A stretch of DNA of 64,000 nt from Streptomyces cyaneofuscatus (lineage in GTDB: Bacteria; Actinomycetota; Actinomycetes; Streptomycetales; Streptomycetaceae): contig NZ_JOEM01000007.1 of NCBI RefSeq assembly GCF_000718135.1, positions 372,001-436,000 of the forward strand. Reading direction: 5' to 3'. A model generated the notes under the pieces. It ran no database searches and was not told where the DNA came from. It saw nothing but the letters and a program-made list of their open reading frames with translations. Below are positions 50,808-59,490 of the stretch, piece after piece. Within the stretch, counting starts at the first letter, position 1, and the number at the start of each line of letters is the position of its first letter. Made by a program: the position numbers and the translations under genes.

Positions 50808-52025
50808 CTACGACACCGCCTGCCCCTTGCCGAGGGCGATGACGCCGTTCTGCGAGACGGTGTAGAGCTCACGGTCCCGTTCCGGATTGACGCCGATCGT
50901 CGCCCTGGGCGGGACATCGACGTTCTTGTCGAGGATCGCGTTGCGCACGACCGCTCCCCTGCCGACGCGCACACCGTGGTGCAGCACGGAACCCTGGACC
51001 ACCGCGCCCTGCTCGACGATCACACCGGGCGAGAGCACGGACCCGGTGACCTGGCCACGGATCACGCAGCCCGGGCTGACGATCGACTCGCCGGCGATGC
51101 CTCCGGAGACGAACCGGGCCGGAGCCTGGTGGCCCGCATGGGTGTACATGGGCCAGCGATCGTTGTAGAGGCTGAACAGTGGCTGCTCGGAGATGAGGTC
51201 CATGTGGGCCTCGTAGTAACTGTCCAGGGAGCCCACGTCCCGCCAGTACCCGCGCTCGCGCCGGGTCTCGCCCGGCACGTGGTTGTCGTCGAAGTCGTAG
51301 ACGTGCGCGACCCCGCGCCCCGTGAGCATGGGCAGGATGGATCCGCCCATGTCGTGGACGGAGCCGTCGTCCTCGGCGTCCTGGTGGAGGGCGTCCACGA
51401 GAACCTTCGTGGAGAAGAGGTAGTTGCCCATCGAAGCGAAGACCTTGGTCGGGTCGTCGGGCAGACCGGGCGGGTCGGAGGGCTTCTCCAGGAAGCGTTC
51501 CACGCGTGAGCCGTCGGAGGCCGGGGTGATGACACCGAAGGCGGAGGCTTCCGCACGGGGCACCTTGATACCGGCGACGGTGACGCCGGCGCCGCTCTCG
51601 ATGTGCCGCTCCAGCATCTGGCGTGCGTCCATGCGGTAGACATGGTCGGCCCCGAACACCGCGATGTAGTCCGGCTGTTCGTCATGGACGAGGTTGAGCG
51701 ACTGGAGGATGGCGTCCGCGCTGCCGAGATACCAGCGCGGGCCGAGACGCTGCTGCGCCGGGACCGGCGTGACGTAGTTGCCGAGCAGACTGGACATCCG
51801 CCAGGTCGTGGTCACATGGCGGTCCAGCGAGTGCGACTTGTACTGGGTGAGGACGCAGATCCTCGTGATGTCGGCGTTGACGAGGTTCGACAGGACGAAG
51901 TCGACCAGCCGGTAGGTCCCGCCGAAGGTCACCGCGGGTTTCGCCCGGTCGGCGGTCAGCGGCATCAGCCGTTTGCCCTCTCCTCCCGCAAGGACGATCC
52001 CGAGCACCGAAGGTCCAGCGCGCAT
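50808..52025 (-). CDS. glgC: Glucose-1-phosphate adenylyltransferase
   Basis: A 405-residue enzyme that makes ADP-glucose from ATP and glucose-1-phosphate, the committing step of bacterial glycogen synthesis. N-terminal nucleotidyltransferase: [39 protein letters not shown], then [14 protein letters not shown] and [12 protein letters not shown]. The C-terminal left-handed beta-helix is seen in [23 protein letters not shown] 52025 has AGGAGG upstream. It lies 37 bp from glgA and is read in the same direction, so the order is glgA-glgC. In actinobacteria this pair may feed glycogen or the maltosyl-phosphate (GlgE) route. A terminator lies just after the stop. Confidence 0.96.
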   Translation of the reverse strand: MRAGPSVLGIVLAGGEGKRLMPLTADRAKPAVTFGGTYRLVDFVLSNLVNADITRICVLTQYKSHSLDRHVTTTWRMSSLLGNYVTPVPAQQRLGPRWYLGSADAILQSLNLVHDEQPDYIAVFGADHVYRMDARQMLERHIESGAGVTVAGIKVPRAEASAFGVITPASDGSRVERFLEKPSDPPGLPDDPTKVFASMGNYLFSTKVLVDALHQDAEDDGSVHDMGGSILPMLTGRGVAHVYDFDDNHVPGETRRERGYWRDVGSLDSYYEAHMDLISEQPLFSLYNDRWPMYTHAGHQAPARFVSGGIAGESIVSPGCVIRGQVTGSVLSPGVIVEQGAVVQGSVLHHGVRVGRGAVVRNAILDKNVDVPPRATIGVNPERDRELYTVSQNGVIALGKGQAVS

Positions 52026-52062
52026 GGCCACTCCCCCTCCTGAAACACCGGACCGTTTCCGG

Positions 52063-53226
52063 CTACACCTTTGTGACGGTCTCCTCGTACACCTCGACGG
52101 TCCGCCGGGCGACCATGTCCCAGCCGAACTCCCGCACCGCACGTTCCCGGCCCGCCTCGCCCATCCGCCGGGCCGCCGGACGGTCGGCGAGCACCTGGCC
52201 GATCGCTTCGGCGAGATCCGTCTCGAACCGGGCCGGTTCGCCGGACTCGTACGGTACGAGCAGTCCGGTGCCGCCGTCCGAGACGACCTCGGGGATGCCG
52301 CCGACCGCGGAGGCGACCACTGCCGCGCCGCAGGCCATCGCTTCGAGATTGACGATGCCCAGGGGCTCGTACACCGAAGGGCAGACGAACACCGCTGCTC
52401 GGCTGAGGAGTTGGATGACGTCGGGGCGCGGGAGCATGTCCGGGATCCAGTGGACCCCGTCGCGCGAGCCCTTGAGTTCGCCGACGAGTTCGCGGAACTC
52501 GGCCTCGATCTCCGGGGTGTCCGGCGCGCCCGCGCAGAGCACCAGCTGCGCGGAGGGGTCGAGCCGGTGGGCGGCGCGCAGCAGGTGCGGGACACCCTTC
52601 TGGCGCGTGATGCGGCCGACGAACAGGACGAAGGGGCGGTCCGGGTCGATACCCAGGCGGCGCAGCACGTCGACTCCGGGAACGGGCCGGTACAGGCGGG
52701 TGTCGATGCCGTTGTGGACGACCCTGACCCGGTCGGGATCCAGCTGCGGATAGCAGCCGAGGATGTCGGCCCGCATTCCGTGCGAGACGGCGATGACCGC
52801 GTCGGCGGACTCCATGGCGGTGCGCTCGGCCCAACTGGACAACGCGTAGCCGCCGCCGAGCTGTTCGGCCTTCCAGGGCCGCAGGGGCTCCAGCGAGTGG
52901 GCGGTCACCACGTGCGGGATGCCGTACAGCAGTCCGGCGAGGTGGCCCGCGAGGTTGGCGTACCAGGTGTGCGAGTGGACGAGGTCGCGGCCTTCGAGCG
53001 CGGCGGCGATGGACAGGTCCACGGAGAAGGCGCGCAGCGCGTCGTTGGCACCGTCCAGCTCCCGGCCGGGCCGGTGCCGCACCAGCCCGTCCGAGGCGCC
53101 TTCGCCCCAGGAGTGGACCTGAAGATCGGTGAGCGCGCGCAACTCCCTTGCCAGGAACTCGACATGAACACCGGCACCGCCGTAGACGTCCGGCGGGTAC
53201 TCACGGCTCAGCAGTCCCACCTTCAC
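52063..53226 (-). CDS. glgA: Glycogen synthase, actinobacterial GlgA/GlgM-type GT4
   Basis: A 387-residue glycosyltransferase of the GT-B fold: [39 protein letters not shown], then [20 protein letters not shown], and the nucleotide site [20 protein letters not shown]. The E-x7-E motif ([15 protein letters not shown]) marks GT4. Actinobacterial members use ADP-glucose, either to elongate alpha-1,4-glucan or to make maltose-1-phosphate (GlgM); the sequence alone does not settle which. GTG 53226 is the start, with GAGGGG upstream. It forms an operon with glgC, which supplies its donor. Confidence 0.93.
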   Translation of the reverse strand: MKVGLLSREYPPDVYGGAGVHVEFLARELRALTDLQVHSWGEGASDGLVRHRPGRELDGANDALRAFSVDLSIAAALEGRDLVHSHTWYANLAGHLAGLLYGIPHVVTAHSLEPLRPWKAEQLGGGYALSSWAERTAMESADAVIAVSHGMRADILGCYPQLDPDRVRVVHNGIDTRLYRPVPGVDVLRRLGIDPDRPFVLFVGRITRQKGVPHLLRAAHRLDPSAQLVLCAGAPDTPEIEAEFRELVGELKGSRDGVHWIPDMLPRPDVIQLLSRAAVFVCPSVYEPLGIVNLEAMACGAAVVASAVGGIPEVVSDGGTGLLVPYESGEPARFETDLAEAIGQVLADRPAARRMGEAGRERAVREFGWDMVARRTVEVYEETVTKV

Positions 53227-53517
53227 GTCTGACCCCCTCGTGTCATCGATGATTCTCTTCCCCTGATGGCCACTCACATGCCTCTGCGAGGCACCCGGGT
53301 GCGCGCACCCCAGTCGTGCGTCGACTCACGCGGTCCAGGTCGTCTCCATGACGCGCCCTCGGTGACCCGCGGTCCACCAAGCCGGTCCGCACCGGCCCGG
53401 TGGGTAGCCTGGCCACGCAACCGACAGCGCCACGGAGGCGCCCCGGCGGCAGGACGCGGCACACAGTTAGCACGCGCCCCGCGCCGGACCTCGGTGGTGC
53501 GATCGGAGAGGTGAAGA

Positions 53518-54840
53518 ATGCGGCCCATCATTCCCGACTATCTGGCCGAGGTGCTGGGGCAGGTGGAGCCGGACCTCTCCGGGGAACCGGCCTCCTACAT
53601 CCCTGAGCTGGCGGCGGCGGATCCCGAGCACCTCGGCGCGGCCTTCGCCACCGTCGACGGGCAGGTGCACGGTGCGGGTGACATCGACGTCCCGTTCACC
53701 ATCCAGTCGATCTCGAAGCCGTTCGCGTATGCCCTGGCACTGGCCGACCGCGGTTTCGGCCCGGTGCTCGCCAAGGTGGGCGTCGAGCCTTCGGGGGAAG
53801 CGTTCAACGAGATCTCCCTGGAGAGCGGCACGGGACGCCCGCTCAATCCCATGATCAACGCCGGTGCGATCACCGTTCACTCCCTGGTCGCGGAGGCGGG
53901 CTCCGAACCCGCCGAGCGGGTGCGACGCGTGCTCGACGGCCTCTCGGCCTTCGCCGGCCGCCGGCTGGAGATGGACGAGAAGGTGTGCGCGTCGGAGATG
54001 GAGCACGCGCACCGCAACCTCGCCATCGCGCACATGCTGCGCAGCCACGACATCCTGACCGAGGACGCGGGGGCGGTCGTCGACGGCTACACCCGACAGT
54101 GCTCGGTCCTCGTCACGACCCGGGATCTGGCCATGATGGCGGCGACCCTGGCCAACCGCGGCGTGAACCCGCTCTCGGGTGAACAGGTGGTGCCGGAAGG
54201 GGTGGTGCGCCAGGTCCTGAGCGTCATGTTCAGCTGTGGCATGTACGACGCCGCGGGTGACTGGACGACCCAGGTCGGCATCCCGGCGAAGAGCGGGGTG
54301 GCCGGAGGCCTGATCGGCGCGCTTCCCGGACGTCTCGGCATCGCCACCTTCTCACCTCGCCTGGACAGCCACGGAAACAGCGTCCGCGGGGTATCCCTGT
54401 TCGAGCGCTTCTCCTCCGACATGGGCCTGCACGTGATGGAGGTCCCCTCCGCAGGGCGGGCGGTCGTGCGGTCCAGCCACGTCCTCGGCAGCGGACCGGA
54501 CGCGCTCCGCGTTCTGGAACTCCAGGGCGGCATCGGCTTCGCAGGAGCCGAGCGCGTGGTGCGGGAGGTCCTGGACACCGATCCGCAGGAGACCCGGGTG
54601 GCCATCGACCTCACCCGGGTCCACGCGATCGACGACGTGGCACGGCGCATGGTGCTGGAAATCGCACGCCGGCTGACGCTGGACGGCCGGCAGGTCTACC
54701 TCGTCGACCCGGAAACGGTCATCCCGGATCCCGACCCCGGTGACGGCGGCCGGGTCACCGTCATCCGCGAGGTGCGTGAAGCGATGGCCACGACATCGAG
54801 CGCCGCACCGGAGGGCCGGGAGACATGGGAGCCGATGTGA
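53518..54840 (+). CDS. glsA: Glutaminase A with C-terminal STAS domain
   Basis: A 440-residue enzyme hydrolysing glutamine to glutamate and ammonia. The serine-dependent catalytic domain (about residues 20-310) shows VPFTIQSISKPFAYALAL (Ser-x-x-Lys), NPMINAGAITVHSLV, EMEHAHRNLAIAHMLRSHD, then YTRQCSVLVTTRDLAMMAAT and GIPAKSGVAGGLIGALPGRL. The remainder is a STAS-like domain (LRVLELQGGIGFAGAERVVR, TRVAIDLTRVHAIDDVARR), known in longer glutaminases and likely regulatory. ATG 53518. The Mrr-like ORF overlaps its 3' end by 16 bp. Confidence 0.95.
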   Translation: MRPIIPDYLAEVLGQVEPDLSGEPASYIPELAAADPEHLGAAFATVDGQVHGAGDIDVPFTIQSISKPFAYALALADRGFGPVLAKVGVEPSGEAFNEISLESGTGRPLNPMINAGAITVHSLVAEAGSEPAERVRRVLDGLSAFAGRRLEMDEKVCASEMEHAHRNLAIAHMLRSHDILTEDAGAVVDGYTRQCSVLVTTRDLAMMAATLANRGVNPLSGEQVVPEGVVRQVLSVMFSCGMYDAAGDWTTQVGIPAKSGVAGGLIGALPGRLGIATFSPRLDSHGNSVRGVSLFERFSSDMGLHVMEVPSAGRAVVRSSHVLGSGPDALRVLELQGGIGFAGAERVVREVLDTDPQETRVAIDLTRVHAIDDVARRMVLEIARRLTLDGRQVYLVDPETVIPDPDPGDGGRVTVIREVREAMATTSSAAPEGRETWEPM

Positions 54841-55136
54841 TAGCGGTCACGCCTTCCGGGCGGCGGGTGGTGGTCCAGTGCAAACACTCAGGTACGTCCG
54901 GCCGGTCCATGGCCCCCAATGCTCTGCACAGCCTCAACGGCACGGCGCGGCAGGTCCACAAAGCCGATGTCGTCATCGCAGTGACCAACGGCGGCTTCTC
55001 CGAGCGAGGCCGGGAGTTCGCCGGAGAGCAGGGACTCCATTTGATCGATCGAGCAGCGCTGCAGCGATGGGCCACATGGGGGCGCCCGGTGACGGAGATC
55101 CTCAGCCTCCCGGCCCCGGACGCACCAGCCGATTGA
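54825..55136 (+). CDS. Truncated Mrr-like restriction endonuclease domain protein
   Basis: A 103-residue protein holding the second half of a PD-(D/E)xK Mrr-type nuclease: GADVIAVTPSGRRVVVQCKH supplies the Asp and the QxK active-site motif, then KADVVIAVTNGGFSERGREF. The usual upstream helices (ELTPxEFE...GG.GDLGAD) are missing, and the start lies directly at GAD. Mrr proteins cleave methylated or damaged DNA. ATG 54825 overlaps glsA by 16 bp with GGGAG upstream; a fused or degraded gene is possible. It has no partner methylase. Confidence 0.65.
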   Translation: MGADVIAVTPSGRRVVVQCKHSGTSGRSMAPNALHSLNGTARQVHKADVVIAVTNGGFSERGREFAGEQGLHLIDRAALQRWATWGRPVTEILSLPAPDAPAD

Positions 55137-55277
55137 CCACGCTTCCGGAATCGTGGAATATCCGCTGGCCTGCGGCGATTCTCTGCCCATCGGTCTGCCG
55201 ATGGGCTGGGGGCATGTGGGTGATCTGAAGGCGTTCCGTCCGGGGAGGTCGTGCAGCGGACAGCCGCCCGTCTGCAC

Positions 55278-56717
55278 TCACCCCCGGTACGTCTCCAGCA
55301 GCCGCAGCCACACCTCGCTGATCGTCGGGTACGCCGGAACCGCGTGCCACAGCCGGTCGATGGGGACCTCCCCCGCGACCGCCACCGTGGCCGAGTGCAG
55401 GAGTTCGCCGATGCCGGGGCCGACGAAGGTCACGCCGAGCAGGATCTCGCGGTCCAGGTCCACGATCATCCGGGCGCGGCCCCGGTAGCCGTCGGCGTAC
55501 AGGCCGGAGCCGGCGACCGAGGCGAGGTCGTAGTCGACCGCGCGGACGCGGTGGCCCGCGTGTTCGGCCTCGGCGAGAGTGAGGCCGACGGACGCCGCCT
55601 CGGGGTCGGTGAAGACCACCTGGGGGACGGCCGCGTGGTCGGCTGTGGCCGCGTGAGGGCCCCAGGGGGACGTGTCCAGGGGCGAGTCCTGCTGGGCGCG
55701 GGCGGCGATCGCGGCGCCCGCGATGCGGGCCTGGTACTTGCCCTGGTGGGTGAGGAGGGCGCGGTGGTTGACGTCCCCGACCCCGTACAGCCAGTCGGTG
55801 CCCTCGACGCGGCAGCTGTCGTCCACCGTGAGCCAGGATCCGGGCTTCAGGCCGATCGTCTCCAGGCCCAGGTCGTCCGTGCGCGGAGCCCGGCCGGTGG
55901 CGAAGAGGATCTCGTCGGCCTCGATCCGGCCGCCGTCGTCCAGGACGACCGTGACCGGGCCGTCCGGTGCGGGGCGCTCGACGGCGGTGACGGAGACGCC
56001 CGTACGGATGGTGGCTCCGGCCTCCTCCAGCGCCTCGGCCACCAGCTCGCCCGCGAAGGGCTCCATCTTCGGGAGCAGGCCCTCGCCGCGGATCAGCAGC
56101 GTCACCTCGGCGCCCAGCGCCTGCCAGACGGTCGCCATCTCCACGCCGACCACTCCCCCGCCGACCACCACGAGCCGGCCGGGCACCTCCTTGGCGCTGG
56201 TGGCCTCGCGGCTGGTCCAGAGGCGGGCCTCGGCGATGCCGGGGAGGTCGGGGACGACCGCCCGGGTGCCGGTGCACACGGCGACGGCGTGGCGGGCGGT
56301 GAGCCGGTGTTCCGTGCCGTCGGGGGCGGTGACGGTGACCTCGCGGGGGCCGGTGAGGCGTCCCGTACCGCGGTAGACGTCCGCTCCGACGCCCTCCAGC
56401 CAGTCGACCTGTCCGTCGTCCTTCCAGTTGCTCGTCTTGTCGTCGCGGTGGGCGAGGACGGCCTGGACGTCGAGGGGGCCCTGAACGGCGGTACTCAGGC
56501 CCGGGACGCGGCGGACGTCCGCCCGGGCGACCACGGGGCGCAGCAGGGCCTTGCTCGGCATGCAGGCCCAGTACGAGCACTCACCGCCGATCAGCTCCGA
56601 CTCCACCACGGCCGTGCTCAGGCCTGCCGCCCGAGTCCGGTCGGCCACGTTCTCCCCCACCGGACCTGCGCCGATGACCACTACGTCGTATGCAAGAACA
56701 TCCACTGCATCAGTCAT
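55278..56717 (-). CDS. FAD-dependent pyridine nucleotide-disulfide oxidoreductase
   Basis: A 479-residue flavoenzyme of the mercuric/lipoamide reductase family. It has the FAD motif YDVVVIGAGPVGENVADRTR, the redox disulfide GGECSYWACMPSKALLRP (CxxxxC), the NAD(P)H motif GRLVVVGGGVVGVEMATVWQ, the ATG-like ILFATGRAPRTD, and a C-terminal dimer domain ending with RLWHAVPAYPTISEVWLRLL (catalytic-type His region). CSYWAC instead of CLNVGC is seen in actinobacterial relatives of uncertain substrate. ATG 56717. It is divergent from the thioredoxin gene; the pairing suggests a thiol-redox role. Confidence 0.9.
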   Translation of the reverse strand: MTDAVDVLAYDVVVIGAGPVGENVADRTRAAGLSTAVVESELIGGECSYWACMPSKALLRPVVARADVRRVPGLSTAVQGPLDVQAVLAHRDDKTSNWKDDGQVDWLEGVGADVYRGTGRLTGPREVTVTAPDGTEHRLTARHAVAVCTGTRAVVPDLPGIAEARLWTSREATSAKEVPGRLVVVGGGVVGVEMATVWQALGAEVTLLIRGEGLLPKMEPFAGELVAEALEEAGATIRTGVSVTAVERPAPDGPVTVVLDDGGRIEADEILFATGRAPRTDDLGLETIGLKPGSWLTVDDSCRVEGTDWLYGVGDVNHRALLTHQGKYQARIAGAAIAARAQQDSPLDTSPWGPHAATADHAAVPQVVFTDPEAASVGLTLAEAEHAGHRVRAVDYDLASVAGSGLYADGYRGRARMIVDLDREILLGVTFVGPGIGELLHSATVAVAGEVPIDRLWHAVPAYPTISEVWLRLLETYRG

Positions 56718-56833
56718 GGAAACAGTGTCCTCGGGAGTGTGCGCCCGGGCCACACGGGCAGGCGGAATAGCGCACGTGCAGTCACCGTTGTGCCGGACAC
56801 GTCCGATCGGGCACAGGAAGAGGTATCTGGAGT

Positions 56834-57232
56834 ATGAGCACCGTAGAGCTCACCAAGGAAAACTTCGATCAGGTCGTCAGCGACAACGGCTTCGTGCTGA
56901 TCGACTTCTGGGCTTCCTGGTGCGGCCCCTGCCGACAGTTCGCACCGGTCTACGACTCGGCGTCCGAGCGCCACCCCGACCTCGTCTTCGCGAAGGTCGA
57001 CACGGAGGCGCAGCAGGAGCTGGCGGCGGCCTTCGCGATCCGGTCCATCCCGACGCTGATGATCGTCCGGGACAACGTGGCGGTCTTCTCGCAGCCCGGC
57101 GCCCTGCCCGAGGCGGCCCTGGAGGACGTCATCGGCCAGGCCCGGAACCTGGACATGGACGAGGTCCGCAAGTCCGTCGAGGAGCAGAAGCGGGCGGCGG
57201 AGGCCGGCCAGGGACAGCCGGAGCCCCAGTAG
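56834..57232 (+). CDS. trxA: Thioredoxin
   Basis: A 132-residue thioredoxin: GFVLIDFWASWCGPCRQFAP holds the CGPC active site, VFAKVDTEAQQELAAAF and IRSIPTLMIVRDNVAVF (cis-Pro in SIPT) complete the fold. A ~20-residue charged tail (SVEEQKRAAEAGQGQPEPQ) follows. It reduces protein disulfides using thioredoxin reductase. ATG 56834. It is divergent from the disulfide reductase, 116 bp apart; whether that enzyme reduces it is unknown. The main trxA/trxB of the organism may be elsewhere. Confidence 0.94.
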   Translation: MSTVELTKENFDQVVSDNGFVLIDFWASWCGPCRQFAPVYDSASERHPDLVFAKVDTEAQQELAAAFAIRSIPTLMIVRDNVAVFSQPGALPEAALEDVIGQARNLDMDEVRKSVEEQKRAAEAGQGQPEPQ

Positions 57233-57318
57233 CCGCCGTACCGGCGCACGGCGCGGCCTGAAGGGCCCTGATCACATGGTCGGGGTCCTTCAGCCATGCC
57301 CGGGCCGGGCTGTTCCGG

Positions 57319-57585
57319 TCAGCGCCCCGGGCCGTCTCCGTCGGCGACCTGCACCGACATGCCCGGGTCCAGTTCCTCGCCGTCGATCAGCACCGCCTCC
57401 ACCGTGCGGGTCTCCGGGTCGATGTCCGCCTCCATGCCCTGGCCCGTGTACCGGGGGTAGCCCGAGGCCCCCGTCTCGCCGGTGGCGGCCACGATCGCCG
57501 AGCGGATCGGCCGTCCGGGGCCTCCGGTCCGCGTCCTGCTGTGGTCGGGGATCAGGAGGAGCTCGTAATTCTGCGGATGACTCAT
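57319..57585 (-). CDS. Small protein of unknown function
   Basis: An 88-residue protein: PQNYELLLIPDHSRTRTGG, RSAIVAATGETGASGYPRY, EADIDPETRTVEAVLIDG. It has no signal, helix or known family. ATG 57585 with an AGGA-type site just upstream is weak; two in-frame ATGs lie earlier. Its position downstream of LacI in the other orientation offers no clue. It is likely a real gene by codon bias. Confidence 0.55.
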   Translation of the reverse strand: MSHPQNYELLLIPDHSRTRTGGPGRPIRSAIVAATGETGASGYPRYTGQGMEADIDPETRTVEAVLIDGEELDPGMSVQVADGDGPGR

Positions 57586-57639
57586 GGCCCCGACGCTAGA
57601 CATCCCCCGCGCCCCGCGCATGTCGTCGCGCCGGGGCGG

Positions 57640-58662
57640 TCAGCTGGACTCCCTGTGCACCGCGCTGGTGCGCAGCAGGTCGTGGTGGACGGGGGCGGTG
57701 CCCGGGTGGTGGACGAGGCGGTCGATCGTCTCGGCCAGCGGGTCCGGCATGGCGAGCTCCATACGGACGGTGGACAGGCGGGGCCGCAGGAGTCTGCCGA
57801 GCAGCAGGTCGTCCGCTCCGACGACCGCCGTGTCGCCGGGTATCGCGACGCCCGCGTCCTGGAGGGCCCGCATCAGCAGCATGGCGTACTCGTCGTTGTA
57901 CGCGAACACGGCGTCAAGACCCAGCTCCGGCCAGCGGTGCGCCAGCTCCGCCGCGGACTCCTCCTCGTAGTGGAGCGGGAGGGGGCTGATGTGTGCCCCG
58001 GCCGGTTCCGCCGTCCGCCGGGCCCCGGCGAGGCGGGGTTCGGAGAACGGGGTGAGGCCCGCCTCCCGGGGCATCACCACCCCGATGCGGCGGCGGCCGC
58101 GCGCCAGCAGGTGTCCGACCGCGCTGGCCCCGACCTGGCGCTGGTCCATGACCATCCCGTGCGCGCCCTCGACCGGCTCGGGCCCCAGGGTGATCACCGC
58201 CTTGGCGCCGGAGCGGGTGAGGATCTCCGTGCCGTGCGGGGTGAGGGTGATGCCGGGCGGTACGACGACGGCGACGGGCCGCAGTTCGGCCCAGGCCCTC
58301 ACCGCCTCGTCGTCGGCGAGGCCGGCGCTGCCGTACTGGACGACGGTGTAGTCCAGGCGGCGCAGTCCGGCCTGGAGTTCCTGGAAGAAGTGCTGGTGGA
58401 GCGGGCCCGCCGGTATATGCCCTGAGGGCAGCAGGACCAGGCGGCTGTGTCCGGCGCGCAGGCTGCGGGCGGCCGCGTGCGGGACGTAACCGAGGTGGGT
58501 GGCGGCCTCTCTGACGCGGTGCCGGGTGGGTTCGCTGATCCGGACGGTGGCGTTGTTGTTCAGTACGTACGACACGGTGGCCCGCGAGACTCCGGCGAGG
58601 CGCGCGACATCGGCGCTGGTCGGTACGGAGACTTCGGCGGGCTGCTTGGGTAACTGGCTCAT
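57640..58662 (-). CDS. LacI-family transcriptional regulator
   Basis: A 340-residue regulator. HTH: TSADVARLAGVSRATVSYVL with hinge helix ATVRISEPTRHRVREAATHL. The periplasmic-binding-like domain includes QRQVGASAVGHLLARGRRRI, DAVFAYNDEYAMLLMRALQD and GVAIPGDTAVVGADDLLLGR. The effector sugar or nucleoside is unknown. ATG 58662 (MSQLPKQPAEV). It is divergent from the PemK-like gene, 119 bp apart. No sugar-use genes are nearby, so its targets are distant. Confidence 0.9.
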   Translation of the reverse strand: MSQLPKQPAEVSVPTSADVARLAGVSRATVSYVLNNNATVRISEPTRHRVREAATHLGYVPHAAARSLRAGHSRLVLLPSGHIPAGPLHQHFFQELQAGLRRLDYTVVQYGSAGLADDEAVRAWAELRPVAVVVPPGITLTPHGTEILTRSGAKAVITLGPEPVEGAHGMVMDQRQVGASAVGHLLARGRRRIGVVMPREAGLTPFSEPRLAGARRTAEPAGAHISPLPLHYEEESAAELAHRWPELGLDAVFAYNDEYAMLLMRALQDAGVAIPGDTAVVGADDLLLGRLLRPRLSTVRMELAMPDPLAETIDRLVHHPGTAPVHHDLLRTSAVHRESS

Positions 58663-58781
58663 GGCGTGCGGCAGTCTTCCAGATCCGCCGGGCCGGTCCG
58701 CGCCCCGGGTGCGCCTCGCCGAGGCCCCCGTTCGGCGGACCCGCTCCCGGGATGCGGCCGTGCAGGTCCTACGGTGTTGCG

Positions 58782-59249
58782 ATGACGTTCCACCACAGCG
58801 CACAGCGCACCGACGCCCCGCCCGTACCGCCCGGCAGCACCGGTCCGACCGCCACCGTCCAGGCCGATCCGCGCGAGGTGGGCCCGGTCCGCACCTCGTA
58901 CGCCCCCGACCGCGACGGCGACCCCGATCCGGGCGAGATCGTCTGGACCTGGGTGCCGTTCGAGGAGATGGACGGGCGGGGCAAGGACCGGCCGGTCCTC
59001 GTCGTCGCCCGGGAGGCGGCGGGCACACTGCTCGCCGTCCAGCTCTCCAGCAAGCAGCACGACATGGACCACGAGTGGGTGGCGCTGGGGGCCGGTCCCT
59101 GGGACAGCTCCGGCCGGCCGTCCTGGGCCGATCTGGACCGGGTGCTGCGGGTCCACGAGGACGGGATGCGGCGTGAGGCCTGTGCCCTGGACCGGGACCG
59201 GTTCGATTCCGTCGTCGGGCGGCTGCGGGAGCGGTACGGCTGGAGCTGA
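58782..59249 (+). CDS. PemK/MazF-like protein without visible antitoxin
   Basis: A 155-residue protein. The last ~100 residues carry a plasmid-maintenance toxin-like domain: DPDPGEIVWTWVPFEEMDGR, GKDRPVLVVAREAAGTLLAV, QLSSKQHDMDHEWVALGAGP, RVLRVHEDGMRREACALDRD. In MazF toxins the early P-G-x-I/V-x-W segment and RPxLVV match this arrangement, and many act as mRNA endonucleases. Here the ~50-residue Pro-rich leader is extra, and no small antitoxin gene is found upstream or downstream. The end of the gene (RERYGWS) is duplicated directly downstream. Confidence 0.75.
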   Translation: MTFHHSAQRTDAPPVPPGSTGPTATVQADPREVGPVRTSYAPDRDGDPDPGEIVWTWVPFEEMDGRGKDRPVLVVAREAAGTLLAVQLSSKQHDMDHEWVALGAGPWDSSGRPSWADLDRVLRVHEDGMRREACALDRDRFDSVVGRLRERYGWS

Positions 59250-59330
59250 TGGGCGGCCGCGGGAGCGGTACGGCTGGAGCTGACCGGGAGCTGTGCTTCT
59301 GGGCCGGCCGGGCCGCCGCGGGAGCGGTAC
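59225..59330 (+). repeat. Direct repeats at the 3' end of the PemK-like gene
   Basis: GCGGGAGCGGTACGGCTGGA and its TGA-ending continuation (25 bp) occur at 59225-59249 and 59259-59283 identically, and the first 13 bp once more at 59318-59330. Confidence 0.85.
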
Positions 59331-59490
59331 CTCTGGAGGCGGCCGCCGCTCGCCGGGGCGGGGCGTACGGCGCATGCTGGTTCCGGAGCGGTGCGGTGGC
59401 GACCGCTTTTCCGGTGGCTCAGGGGCACTCTTGTGCGATCCCGGGGTACGGGTTTGGGTGGTAGGTACGCAACTGAGAAGGAGGCGCCTC

